Of a stretch of 64,000 bases of DNA, positions 1 to 7,854 are shown piece by piece; the stretch's first letter is position 1, and the number at the start of each line of letters is the position of its first letter. The notes below the pieces were generated by a model. It was not told where the DNA came from. It ran no database searches and was given only the letters and a program-made list of their open reading frames with translations. This DNA comes from Sphingomonas ginsengisoli An et al. 2013 (GTDB lineage Bacteria > Pseudomonadota > Alphaproteobacteria > Sphingomonadales > Sphingomonadaceae): assembly GCF_009363895.1 (NCBI RefSeq), contig NZ_CP045434.1:2232001-2296000 (forward strand). Reading direction: 5' to 3'. The translations under genes and the position numbers were made by a program.

Positions 1-133
1 GCGTCGCACACCGAGGATCGCATTCGACCGGCTCGGACATGCGAAGAGATGTGGCGCAGCAATGCCACTTACGTTTCGCTGTGATCGACGAGTAGCTATG
101 GCCCGAAAGCCGCGTCTGCTTTAGCCGGACCTC
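1..133. other. Left-edge stretch, no supported gene
   Basis: No convincing gene is visible. All three forward frames stay open from the left edge for about 80 to 125 bases, so the 3' end of a gene lying mostly outside the window cannot be excluded, but none of the short peptides is recognisable. The stretch must hold the promoter of the downstream synthetase if that gene is not transcribed from further left. Confidence 0.3.
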
Positions 134-1450
134 ATGACCTTCGTCACCCGTTTCGCGCCGTCCCCCACCGGTCGGCTCCACGCCGGCAACATTCGTACTG
201 CGCTCCACAATTTCCTTTTCGCGCGCAAGCATGGCGGCCGGTTCCTGCTGCGGATCGACGATACCGATGCCGAGCGCTCGACCGCCGAGCATGAGCAGGC
301 GATCCGCGACGACCTCGGTTGGCTCGGGCTCAGCTTCGACGACAGTGTCCGCCAGTCCGAGCGGTTTGCGCTGTACGGGCGCGAGTTCGAGCGGCTGCGC
401 GAAGGTGGCCGCGTCTATGCCTGCTACGAAACTCCCGAGGAACTCGACCTTCGCCGCAAGATCCTGCTCGGGCGCGGGTTGCCGCCGGTCTACGAGCGAC
501 CCGATGGCGAGAATGCAGCGGTCGAGGGGCGGGCCCCGCACTGGCGCTTCCGGCTCGACCATGACGCGCCGATCGGCTGGACCGACCTCATCCGCGGCGA
601 GCAGAAGTTCGATCCCAAGCTGCTCAGCGATCCAGTCATCCGCCGCGCCGACGGGAGCTGGCTTTACCTGCTGCCGAGCGTGATCGACGATATCGACCTT
701 GGCGTCACCCACATCGTCCGCGGCGAGGACCATGTCTCGAACAGCGCAGTGCAGCTGCAGATGTTCGCCGCGCTCGGCGCGCCGGCGCCGCAACTGGCGC
801 ACGAGGCGCTGCTGGTCGCGGCCGAGGGCAAGCTGAGCAAGCGGCTCGGCGCGAGCGGGGTGCCCGCACTGCAGGAGGCGGGGCTCGAGCCGATGGCGCT
901 GCTGTCGCTGCTCGCGCGGCTCGGTACCTCGCAGCCGGTCGAGCCGGTTGCCGACTTGGGCCAGCTCGCCGAGACGTTCGACTTCGCCCACTTCGGCCGC
1001 GCGCCGGCGCATTTCGATTTGCATGAGGTCGAGCTGCTCAACGCCCGCTTGCTCCACCAGCTGCCGTACGCGGCGGTTGCCGAGCGACTCCCTGCTGAGG
1101 TGAGCGAAGAGGATTGGCTTTTACTCCGCTCGGCGCTGCACCGGCTGGATGAGATCGGCGAGTGGCTGCCGGTGCTGGGTGGGGACATCGCCGCGCCCGA
1201 CCTCACGCCCGACGATCGCGCCTACCTCGGCGAGGCGTTGGCGCTGCTGCCATCACTCGGCTGGGACGACGACCCGTGGCACCAGCTCACCGCCGCACTC
1301 AAGGAGCGCACGGGGCGCAAGGGCAAGGCGCTGTTCCTGCCGCTGCGCCGCGCGCTGACCGGGCGCGACTCGGGGCCCGAGATGGCGCCGCTGTTCAAGC
1401 GGCTCGGTCCCGACCTCGCCAATGCCCGGCTGACCGCCGCCAGCATCTAA
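134..1450 (+). CDS. gltX: Glutamyl-tRNA synthetase, HAGN-type paralogue
   Basis: Class I aminoacyl-tRNA synthetase that attaches glutamate to tRNA in the cytoplasm. The catalytic Rossmann domain begins with FAPSPTG (residues 7-13), followed by HAGN (16-19) where the family signature is HIGH. The second ATP motif KLSKR is intact at 233-237, so activity is expected. At 438 residues it is shorter than a classical GluRS (about 465-485) and resembles the second GluRS paralogue that many alphaproteobacteria carry. Whether it charges tRNA-Glu, tRNA-Gln or both cannot be told from the sequence. The ATG at 134 begins the conserved N-terminus directly. It stands alone, 84 bases before tonB. Confidence 0.93.
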   Translation: MTFVTRFAPSPTGRLHAGNIRTALHNFLFARKHGGRFLLRIDDTDAERSTAEHEQAIRDDLGWLGLSFDDSVRQSERFALYGREFERLREGGRVYACYETPEELDLRRKILLGRGLPPVYERPDGENAAVEGRAPHWRFRLDHDAPIGWTDLIRGEQKFDPKLLSDPVIRRADGSWLYLLPSVIDDIDLGVTHIVRGEDHVSNSAVQLQMFAALGAPAPQLAHEALLVAAEGKLSKRLGASGVPALQEAGLEPMALLSLLARLGTSQPVEPVADLGQLAETFDFAHFGRAPAHFDLHEVELLNARLLHQLPYAAVAERLPAEVSEEDWLLLRSALHRLDEIGEWLPVLGGDIAAPDLTPDDRAYLGEALALLPSLGWDDDPWHQLTAALKERTGRKGKALFLPLRRALTGRDSGPEMAPLFKRLGPDLANARLTAASI

Positions 1451-1466
1451 GCGCGTCATGAGACAC

Positions 1467-1506
1467 TGTTACATTTCGCTTGCACGACTCACGTGATGAT
1501 GTAACA
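1467..1506 (+). promoter_or_regulatory. Inverted repeat over putative tonB promoter
   Basis: TGTTACAT (1467-1474) and its exact reverse complement ATGTAACA (1499-1506) are spaced 32 bases centre to centre, about three helical turns. They flank a plausible sigma-70 promoter: TTGCAC (1480-1485), 16 bases, TAACAT (1502-1507). The downstream half-site therefore covers the -10 region, the geometry expected of a repressor site. The binding protein is unknown. The promoter and its occupancy are inferred; the repeat itself is read directly. Confidence 0.5.
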
Positions 1507-1534
1507 TTAATTCTCCTCAGCGAGGAGACGTGCC

Positions 1535-2221
1535 ATGCTTGCCTATGCCGCACACCGCCGGGTTCACCGGCAACTCAGCCCCGCCACCCTGATCGCGATC
1601 GTCGGCGTCCATGCCGTCGCCCTGACGCTGGTCGCGCTCGCCAAGATGGACGTGGTGCGTATCCCGAACGTCATCACGACCACCTATCGCGTGCCGCCCG
1701 AGATCGATCCGCCGCCTGAGCAGACGGTCAAGCCGAAGCCGCAGCCGGTCACCCACCCGACCGAATCCAACATCGACCGTTTCAAGCCGATCATTCCCCC
1801 ACCGCCCAGCGGTGGCCAGACGCTCGACCCCGGGCCGATCGTGGTCGACCCCGGCCCGACCATCGGCCTGGGCACCGATACGGGAGCCGGGCCAGTACTG
1901 CCGCCCAAGCCACCGACGATCGTCATGCCCAAGCCGACCGCGCCGGTGCTCGCCACCCCCGCCGACCAGCTTCGCCCGCCCTATCCCGAGGAGAAGCGCC
2001 GGCTCGAGCAGGAGGCGACGTTGCGACTCCGGCTGGCGATCGATCCGCGCGGGCGGGTCACCGCGGTCGATCCGGACGGCCCGGCCGACCCCGCTTTCCT
2101 CGCCTCGGCGCGCAGTCACCTCATCCGATACTGGCGCTATCTGCCGGCCACCGAAGACGGCCAGCCGGTCGCGACGAGTATCGTGGTGACGCTCCGCTTC
2201 CGCCTCGACGACGAGGGATGA
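1535..2221 (+). CDS. tonB: Energy transducer TonB
   Basis: Inner-membrane protein that spans the periplasm and passes proton-motive energy from ExbB/ExbD to TonB-dependent outer-membrane receptors, such as the one at 16485. It has 228 residues: a short basic start, one membrane anchor (about residues 17-37), a long Pro-rich periplasmic stretch (about 55-145) with many Pro-Lys and Pro-Pro pairs, and a C-terminal TonB fold beginning at RPPYPEE that contains the conserved YP. GAGGAG at 1522-1527 sets the ATG at 1535. No exbB or exbD lies nearby. The inverted repeat over its promoter suggests regulation, perhaps by metal or nutrient supply. Confidence 0.9.
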   Translation: MLAYAAHRRVHRQLSPATLIAIVGVHAVALTLVALAKMDVVRIPNVITTTYRVPPEIDPPPEQTVKPKPQPVTHPTESNIDRFKPIIPPPPSGGQTLDPGPIVVDPGPTIGLGTDTGAGPVLPPKPPTIVMPKPTAPVLATPADQLRPPYPEEKRRLEQEATLRLRLAIDPRGRVTAVDPDGPADPAFLASARSHLIRYWRYLPATEDGQPVATSIVVTLRFRLDDEG

Positions 2222-2264
2222 GCGACGGCTGGCGGGGGAGCGCGGCAGCGCCTATCTAGACGCC

Positions 2265-2588
2265 ATGCCCGTCTTCCCCCGCCCGTCCACCCCGCGCGCC
2301 GCCTGGAACGACCTGCGCGCCTTCATGCGCCGCCGCAGCCGCGAGCAGACCATCGGCGCGGTTCTCGCGCTGGTCGCCACCGCGGCGATCGTGGTCGCCT
2401 TTTACTTCGACCCCAAGGTCAACACCGCGCCGCCGCCGCAGGTGATCTACGTCGAGAGCTTCCGCGCCGACCGCACCGACGCGCAGATCGTCGCCGACCA
2501 GAAGAAGGACCAGGCGAAAAAGGACGCCGCCGCGGCCGACCGCCAGCGCCAGTTCAAGGAGCTCGGGAATCAGCTCGGCATCAAGTGA
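2265..2588 (+). CDS. Small single-pass membrane protein, unknown
   Basis: 107 residues. A basic N-terminus (about 1-26) is followed by one hydrophobic segment (about 29-48), then a short Pro-rich link and a charged, Lys/Gln/Asp-rich C-terminal helix (about 70-105) that would lie in the periplasm if the positive-inside rule holds. I do not recognise the family. No Shine-Dalgarno sequence is visible, and TATCTA ends six bases before the ATG, so the message may be leaderless. Its stop lies 10 bases before ribD, so it is probably co-transcribed with the riboflavin genes. A role in that pathway is not supported by sequence. Confidence 0.65.
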   Translation: MPVFPRPSTPRAAWNDLRAFMRRRSREQTIGAVLALVATAAIVVAFYFDPKVNTAPPPQVIYVESFRADRTDAQIVADQKKDQAKKDAAAADRQRQFKELGNQLGIK

Positions 2589-2598
2589 GGCCGCGGCG

Positions 2599-3552
2599 AT
2601 GGCCGAGGCGCTGCGCCTTGGCGAGGAGGCGCGTGGTAGCACGGCGCCCAATCCCAACGTCGGCTGCGTCATCCTCGATGGCGACACGGTCGTCGGCCGC
2701 GGCGCGACCCAGCCCGGCGGCCGGCCTCATGCCGAGGCAGTCGCGCTGGCCGAGGCGGGGGAGCGGGCGCGGGGGGCGACGCTGGTCACCACGCTCGAAC
2801 CCTGCGCGCACCGCAGTCACCGCGGTCCGGCCTGCGCGCATTTGATCGTCGAGGCCGGCGTCGGCCGGGTAGTTGCCGCAATCGAGGATCCCGATCCGCG
2901 CACCGCCGGCGGGGGCTTCGCGATCCTGCGCGAGGCGGGGATCGAAGTCGGGGTGGGGCTCGACGCTGACGCAGCGCGGGAGGGGCTGGCGGGCTGGCTT
3001 ACCCGGCTGGCGCTCGGTCGGCCGCGCATCACGCTCAAGCTCGCGCTGTCGATCGACGGCAAGATCGCGTTGCCGTCGGGCGAATCGAAATGGATCACCG
3101 GCGAGGACGCGCGCGCCCATGTCCACCTCGAGCGAGCGCGCTCGGACATGATCCTGGTCGGGCGCGGCACGCTGCAGGCCGACCAGCCGCGGCTCGACGT
3201 CCGCCTGCCCGGGCTCGAGGAGCGCTCGCCGCGCCGCGCCCTGCTCACCCGCGGCGAGCCGGTCGAAGGATGGGAGACGCTGCATTCGCCGCAGGACGTG
3301 TTCCGACTTCATGACGTCAACGATTTGCTGGTCGAGGGCGGCTCGGCCACCGCCACCGCCTTCCTTGCCGCCGACCTCGTCGACCGCATCCTCCTCTACC
3401 GCGCACCGATCATCATCGGTGAGGGGCGGCAGAGCGTGGGCTACATCGGCCTCGACGCGATCGGCGACGCGCACGGCCGCTGGGAAGCGCGCGACGGGCG
3501 CTCGCTTGGCATCGACCGGCTCGAAGTCTACGAGCGCGTCCGCACCAGCTGA
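2599..3552 (+). CDS. ribD: Bifunctional riboflavin deaminase/reductase RibD
   Basis: Performs steps two and three of riboflavin synthesis: deamination of the pyrimidine formed by GTP cyclohydrolase II, then NADPH reduction of the ribosyl side chain. The N-terminal zinc deaminase domain shows HAEA near residue 44 and a PC...C motif (PCAHRSHRGPAC) with one extra residue between the cysteines compared with E. coli RibD (PCSHHGRTPPC). The reductase half starts near residue 138 (PRITLKLALSIDGKIA). At 317 residues it is on the short side for the family. It is first of the rib genes and lies 9 bases before ribE. Confidence 0.93.
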   Translation: MAEALRLGEEARGSTAPNPNVGCVILDGDTVVGRGATQPGGRPHAEAVALAEAGERARGATLVTTLEPCAHRSHRGPACAHLIVEAGVGRVVAAIEDPDPRTAGGGFAILREAGIEVGVGLDADAAREGLAGWLTRLALGRPRITLKLALSIDGKIALPSGESKWITGEDARAHVHLERARSDMILVGRGTLQADQPRLDVRLPGLEERSPRRALLTRGEPVEGWETLHSPQDVFRLHDVNDLLVEGGSATATAFLAADLVDRILLYRAPIIIGEGRQSVGYIGLDAIGDAHGRWEARDGRSLGIDRLEVYERVRTS

Positions 3553-3561
3553 GGCCCGCAT

Positions 3562-4170
3562 ATGTTCACCGGCATCGTCACCGACATCGGCACCGTCCGC
3601 TCCGCCGAGGAGCGCGGCGACCTCAGGCTGGTGATCGGCTGCGGCTATGACATGGCCGGGGTCGCGCTGGGCGCCTCGATCGCCTGCTCCGGCTGCTGTC
3701 TGACCGTGGTCGACAAGGGCAACGACTGGTTCGCGGTCGACGTCTCGGCCGAGACCCGTAGCAAGACCGCCGCCGGCCTGTGGCAGGAAGGCGCGCGGCT
3801 CAACCTCGAGCGCGCGCTCAGGATGGGCGACGAGCTCGGCGGCCATCTGGTCACCGGGCATGTCGACGGGCTGGGCGAGGTGCTCGGCGTCTGTCCCGAA
3901 GGCGACAGCCTGCGGGTCGGGATCCGTGTCCCCGCCGCGCTCGGGCCAATGCTCGCGCCCAAGGGGTCGATCACGCTCGACGGCGTGTCGCTGACCGTCA
4001 ACGAGGTCCGCGACGAGGCCGACGGCACCCACTTTGCAGTCAATCTCATCCCCCACACCGCGCATGAGACCACGCTCGGCAATATCGCAGCCGGACGACA
4101 GCTCAATGTCGAGATCGACGTGCTGGCGCGCTATCTCGACCGGATGATGGCAGAGCGCGCACAGCGCTGA
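3562..4170 (+). CDS. ribE: Riboflavin synthase alpha chain
   Basis: Dismutates two molecules of 6,7-dimethyl-8-ribityllumazine to riboflavin and the pyrimidine substrate of lumazine synthase. The 202-residue protein begins with the diagnostic MFTGIV and consists of two lumazine-binding repeats; the second begins near residue 98 (GHVDGLGEV). It lies directly downstream of ribD and 49 bases upstream of the ribB fusion gene, with a palindrome in that gap. Length and order are normal for the family. Confidence 0.94.
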   Translation: MFTGIVTDIGTVRSAEERGDLRLVIGCGYDMAGVALGASIACSGCCLTVVDKGNDWFAVDVSAETRSKTAAGLWQEGARLNLERALRMGDELGGHLVTGHVDGLGEVLGVCPEGDSLRVGIRVPAALGPMLAPKGSITLDGVSLTVNEVRDEADGTHFAVNLIPHTAHETTLGNIAAGRQLNVEIDVLARYLDRMMAERAQR

Positions 4171-4189
4171 GGCATATTTCATGTTCGCC

Positions 4190-4209
4190 TATCACACTAC
4201 AGTGTGATA
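4190..4209 (+). promoter_or_regulatory. Perfect 9-2-9 palindrome, putative HTH operator
   Basis: TATCACACT-AC-AGTGTGATA is an exact inverted repeat of nine bases around a two-base centre. It ends 10 bases before the ATG of the HTH-ribB fusion. The possible -10 hexamer GATATT (4206-4211) overlaps its right arm, and no Shine-Dalgarno lies between it and the ATG. The position fits an operator, and the obvious candidate ligand is the helix-turn-helix domain encoded by the very next gene. I see no FMN riboswitch in this 49-base gap. Confidence 0.7.
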
Positions 4210-4219
4210 TTGCGTCGTC

Positions 4220-5506
4220 ATGTCTACCAGTCTGATCGAGCGGCTCACCGCCATCATCGACACGGGCGAGGTCAGCCGGTCCGGCCTCGCCCGTGCCGCC
4301 GGCCTCCACCCCAACAGCTTGCGCAAGCTCGGCCAGCCCGACTGGAATCCGACCGCTGACACGCTTGGCCGGCTCGAGCGGCTGTTGAAGCGTGGGACGA
4401 CCGAGGTTCTCGTCGGCGCCGAGCAGATCATCGACGAGGCGCGCAACGGGCGGATGTTCATCCTGGTCGACGACGACGACCGCGAAAATGAGGGTGACCT
4501 CATCATCCCGGCGCAGATGGCGACCCCCGACGCGATCAACTTCATGGCGCGCCACGGCCGCGGGCTGATCTGCCTCGCCCTGACCAGCGACCGGGTCGAA
4601 CAGCTTCAGCTGCCGCTGATGGCGCGCAAGAACGGCACCCGGCACGAGACCGCCTTCACCGTCTCGATCGAGGCACGCACCGGGGTGACAACCGGGATCA
4701 GCGCCGCCGACCGCGCGCGGACCATCGCGGTCGCCATCGATTCGGCCAACGGCGCCGACGCCTTGGTCAGCCCGGGCCATGTCTTCCCGCTGGTCGCGCG
4801 CGCCGGCGGGGTGCTCGTCCGCGCCGGCCACACCGAGGCCGCGGTCGACGTCTCGCGGCTCGCTGGCCTCAACCCCTCGGGCGTCATCTGCGAGATCATG
4901 AACGAGGATGGGACCATGGCCCGCCTCGACGAATTGATCGACTTCGCCCGGATGCACGGGCTCAAGATCGGCACGATCCGCGACCTCATCGCCTACCGCC
5001 TCAAGAAGGATAATATGGTCGAGCGGGTCGCCGAGACCGGCTTCACCTCGACCGGTGGCGCGACCTGGCAGGCGCAGGTGTTCCGCGACAAGGCGACCGG
5101 CGCCGAGCAGCTCGCGCTGGTTCTCGGCCCGCTCGACGTCACCCAGCCGGTGCTGGTGCGGATGCACAGCCTCGACCTGTTCGCGGACGTGCTCGGCGAG
5201 CCGGGGCAGCGCGGCGGGCTGCTCCAGCGGGCGATGCGGATGATCGAGGCAGCGGGAAGCGGGGTGATCGTCGCGCTCCACGCCGCCGCGCCGGGTTCAC
5301 TCAGCCATTCGGCCGATCGCCGCTCGGGCAAGGAAGTCGAGGAAGGCGAAATGCTGCGCAGCTACGGTGTCGGTGCGCAGATCCTCGCTGCACTCGGCAT
5401 CCACGACATGGTCTTGCTGTCGAATACGCGGCACCAGCCGGTCGGCCTGTCGGGCTACGGTCTGTCGATCGTCGAGGAACGCTGCATCCCTGAGGAGACC
5501 CACTGA
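4220..5506 (+). CDS. ribB: HTH-RibBX fusion: DHBP synthase
   Basis: Makes 3,4-dihydroxy-2-butanone 4-phosphate, the four-carbon unit of lumazine, from ribulose 5-phosphate. Three parts are visible in 428 residues. Residues 15-58 look like an XRE-type helix-turn-helix ([17 protein letters not shown]). Residues 65-265 are a complete DHBP synthase with [10 protein letters not shown] at 84-93, HTEA and GVICEI. Residues 270-428 resemble GTP cyclohydrolase II but lack the three zinc cysteines and the catalytic signature, matching the RibX domain of the RibBX variant known in Proteobacteria. True GTP cyclohydrolase II must be encoded elsewhere. The HTH domain and the upstream palindrome suggest self-regulation. 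Its stop codon overlaps the ribH start by one base. Confidence 0.88.
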   Translation: MSTSLIERLTAIIDTGEVSRSGLARAAGLHPNSLRKLGQPDWNPTADTLGRLERLLKRGTTEVLVGAEQIIDEARNGRMFILVDDDDRENEGDLIIPAQMATPDAINFMARHGRGLICLALTSDRVEQLQLPLMARKNGTRHETAFTVSIEARTGVTTGISAADRARTIAVAIDSANGADALVSPGHVFPLVARAGGVLVRAGHTEAAVDVSRLAGLNPSGVICEIMNEDGTMARLDELIDFARMHGLKIGTIRDLIAYRLKKDNMVERVAETGFTSTGGATWQAQVFRDKATGAEQLALVLGPLDVTQPVLVRMHSLDLFADVLGEPGQRGGLLQRAMRMIEAAGSGVIVALHAAAPGSLSHSADRRSGKEVEEGEMLRSYGVGAQILAALGIHDMVLLSNTRHQPVGLSGYGLSIVEERCIPEETH

Positions 5507-5919
5507 TGGCCCGCGTGCTGATCGTCGAGGCGCGTTATTATGCGCATCTCAATGACATGCTGCTCAAGGGGGCGAAGGCCGCGCTCAAGGGGCATGAGGT
5601 CGAGGTGCTGACGGTGCCCGGCGCGATCGAAGTGCCCGGCGCGATCGCGCTCGCCGCCGAGAGCGGACGCTACGATGCGTTCGTCGCCTTGGGCGTGGTG
5701 ATCCGCGGCGAGACCTATCATTTCGAGATCGTTGCCGGCGAAAGCGCGCGCGGGATCATGGCGCTGACGATGGACGGGGTCGCCATCGGCAACGGCATCC
5801 TCACCACCGAGAACGAAGCCCAGGCGATCGCCCGCGCCGATCCGGGCCAGGGCGACAAGGGCGGCGGCGCCGCGCAGGCGGCGCTGGCGCTCTTCCAGGT
5901 GCGCGAACGCTTCGCTTAG
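5506..5919 (+). CDS. ribH: 6,7-dimethyl-8-ribityllumazine synthase
   Basis: Condenses the DHBP synthase product with the pyrimidine from RibD to give lumazine, the substrate of RibE. The 137-residue protein keeps family landmarks: [10 protein letters not shown] near residue 43, [12 protein letters not shown] near residue 63 with the catalytic His, and NGILTTEN near residue 90. It is slightly short for the family. The start overlaps the ribB stop (TGATG), indicating translational coupling. Its TAG overlaps the stop of the convergent SOUL gene in the tetranucleotide TTAG (5916-5919), leaving no room for a terminator. Confidence 0.94.
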   Translation: MARVLIVEARYYAHLNDMLLKGAKAALKGHEVEVLTVPGAIEVPGAIALAAESGRYDAFVALGVVIRGETYHFEIVAGESARGIMALTMDGVAIGNGILTTENEAQAIARADPGQGDKGGGAAQAALALFQVRERFA

Positions 5920-6602
5920 CTCAGCGCGAGCAATACCTCGTTGCGGCGGAGCGGCGGCGGGATCATCGGCGAATTGTAAAAGGCATATTCGGGCTCGGTC
6001 GGGAGCGCCTTTTCGCCGTGCCGTTCGAGCCAGCCACGCAAAGCGTCCTCATTCGCCAGCAATTTGTCGTCGTCGGCCACGCCCGAGAAGCGGACCGCGC
6101 CGACCCGGCGCTCGGGCAATTCGACGATCGCGATTCCCGTGGGCGGGGGCGGCAGATCGGCGGCGCTGCGGCCCTCGGGCATGACGAAGCGCACGCGCCA
6201 GCCACCCTCGACCGCATCGTCGAAGACGGGCGGGTCGCTCGCCATCGGATTGCCGCCGTCCTGGAACACCGGCACCGTCATCGGCAATTTCTCGCCGCCG
6301 CGCGACTTGGCGAAGATGTAGTCGGCGAGCCGGCGGAAGCCTTCGCTCAGCGCATTCTTGCGGCCGCCGCGGACGACCGTCTCGGCGACGGTGATCGCCG
6401 GATAGGCGCGCACCTCGAAGCCGCGTTCGCTGACCAGCACGCGATAGTCGGGCCCCGGCGTCGCTTTCTCCTGGAGGACGTAGGCGATGCCGAGCCCGAC
6501 CAGCGCGCTGCCGGCGAGCGCGGCGCCCGCTTTCCAGTTGAAGGCGGGACGCGGCGCGGCGCGCTTGGCGGGCGATTTTTTGGTCGTGCTGGTCTTGGCC
6601 AT
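5916..6602 (-). CDS. SOUL-family heme-binding protein
   Basis: Member of the SOUL/HBP family, small proteins reported to bind heme; the bacterial role is not established. 228 residues: a Lys/Ala-rich start, one membrane anchor (about residues 25-44), then the SOUL domain with [16 protein letters not shown], the alternating strand-helix pattern, and a C-terminal EYAFYNSP motif typical of the family. The single anchor suggests a periplasmic or membrane-bound domain. It lies 15 bases downstream of the ene-reductase on the same strand and may share its transcript. Confidence 0.85.
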   Translation of the reverse strand: MAKTSTTKKSPAKRAAPRPAFNWKAGAALAGSALVGLGIAYVLQEKATPGPDYRVLVSERGFEVRAYPAITVAETVVRGGRKNALSEGFRRLADYIFAKSRGGEKLPMTVPVFQDGGNPMASDPPVFDDAVEGGWRVRFVMPEGRSAADLPPPPTGIAIVELPERRVGAVRFSGVADDDKLLANEDALRGWLERHGEKALPTEPEYAFYNSPMIPPPLRRNEVLLALS

Positions 6603-6617
6603 GCGGCCTCAACCGGT

Positions 6618-7706
6618 TCAGGCGGCCTGCTGTTCCGCCATCGCTGGATAGTCGGTGTAGCCCACGGGTCCTTCCGAATAGAGCGTCGGCACGTCGGGCA
6701 CCTGCAGCGCGGCGTCCTGGCGGAGCCGCGCGACAAGGTCGGGGTTGGCAATGAACGGCCGCCCGAAGCTGATCGCGTCGGCGACCCCCTCCTTCAGCCG
6801 CGCCTCGGCGCTGTCGTGGACATAGTCGCTGTTGAGGATGATCGCGCCGTCGAACAAGGGCCGGATGAGGTGGCTGACCGGGGGAACGTCGGTAGCGGCG
6901 AAGGTCGATTGCGGGCCCGGCTCGCGCAGTTCGAGGCTGGCGATACCGAGCTTGCCGAGGACGCGGCCGGCCTCGACGAAGATGGCTTCGGGATCGCTGT
7001 CGTTGCAGCCCTGCGACTCGCCGTTGGGACTGAGGCGCACGTGGGTGCGGTCGGCGCCGACCTCGGCCACCAGCGCCTCGACCACTTCGCGCAGCAGGCG
7101 GGTGCGGTTCTCGACCGGGCCGCCATAGTCGTCGGTGCGAAGGTTGGTCCCGTCACGCAGGAATTGGTCGATCAGATAGCCGTTGGCGGCGTGAAGCTGG
7201 ACCCCGTCGAAGCCGCCGGCGATCGCGTTGCGCGCGGCGCGGACATAGTCGGCGGTGATGCGCTTGATGTCGTCGAGGGTGGCGGCGCGGGCTTCCTCAT
7301 AGGGCTTCTTGCCCTCGTAGGTGTGCGCCTTGTGCGGGGCGGTGGTGACGCTGGCCGAGACCGGCTGTCCGCCGCCCAAGTCCGAGTGGACCAGCCGGCC
7401 CATGTGCCACAGCTGGGCGACGATCCGGCCGCCGGCGGCGTGAACGGCGTCGGTGACAATCTTCCAGCCGTCGACCTGCTCGTCGTTCCACAGGCCGGGC
7501 GCGTTCGGCCAGCCGAGCCCTTCGCGGCTGATCCCGGTCGCCTCGGAGATGATCAGCCCGGCGGCGGCGCGCTGGCTGTAATATTCGGCCATCAGTGCGT
7601 TGGGCACGCCCGCGCGGCCGGCGCGCCCGCGGGTGAGCGGGGCCATCACGATGCGGTTGGGAAGCTGGAGCGATCCGACGGTCAGCGGATCGAAGAGGTC
7701 GGCCAT
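6618..7706 (-). CDS. Old Yellow Enzyme family alkene reductase
   Basis: FMN-dependent, NAD(P)H-using reductase of activated C=C bonds (NemA/OYE family), cytoplasmic. 362 residues, normal for the family. The start LFDPLTVGSLQLPNRIVMAPLTR is characteristic, and the ligand-binding pair appears in VQLHAANGYLIDQF (His and Asn of HAAN). Later segments (RLSPNGES, FGRPFIANPDL) match the TIM-barrel end. Physiological substrates of this family are usually unknown; detoxification of electrophiles is a common role. The upstream gap contains GCCGCA-N9-TGCGGC (7791-7811), a possible operator shared with the divergent exporter. Confidence 0.92.
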   Translation of the reverse strand: MADLFDPLTVGSLQLPNRIVMAPLTRGRAGRAGVPNALMAEYYSQRAAAGLIISEATGISREGLGWPNAPGLWNDEQVDGWKIVTDAVHAAGGRIVAQLWHMGRLVHSDLGGGQPVSASVTTAPHKAHTYEGKKPYEEARAATLDDIKRITADYVRAARNAIAGGFDGVQLHAANGYLIDQFLRDGTNLRTDDYGGPVENRTRLLREVVEALVAEVGADRTHVRLSPNGESQGCNDSDPEAIFVEAGRVLGKLGIASLELREPGPQSTFAATDVPPVSHLIRPLFDGAIILNSDYVHDSAEARLKEGVADAISFGRPFIANPDLVARLRQDAALQVPDVPTLYSEGPVGYTDYPAMAEQQAA

Positions 7707-7854
7707 GAGGGGAAAGTCCTTGTCGCTGCTGCGGTCGCCTGGCGGGCTGGAGCGACAGATAGGGTGCCGCCCCGCTCCTGCTAAGTCGCAGCCGCAGTTT
7801 TCTTGTGCGGCGCAATAAGACGGCTATCAGGCTCGCATCCCTCGCCGGAGCCCC

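Noticed and set aside
2581..4182. Long minus-strand open frame (533 codons) opposite ribD-ribE
   Set aside because: Composition is that of a shadow frame (Asp, Arg, Gly, Ala, Val rich, no motif), and both plus-strand genes are unmistakable.
6018..7784. 588-codon plus-strand frame opposite the SOUL and ene-reductase genes
   Set aside because: Reads as reverse-complement shadow sequence, while the minus strand encodes clear families.
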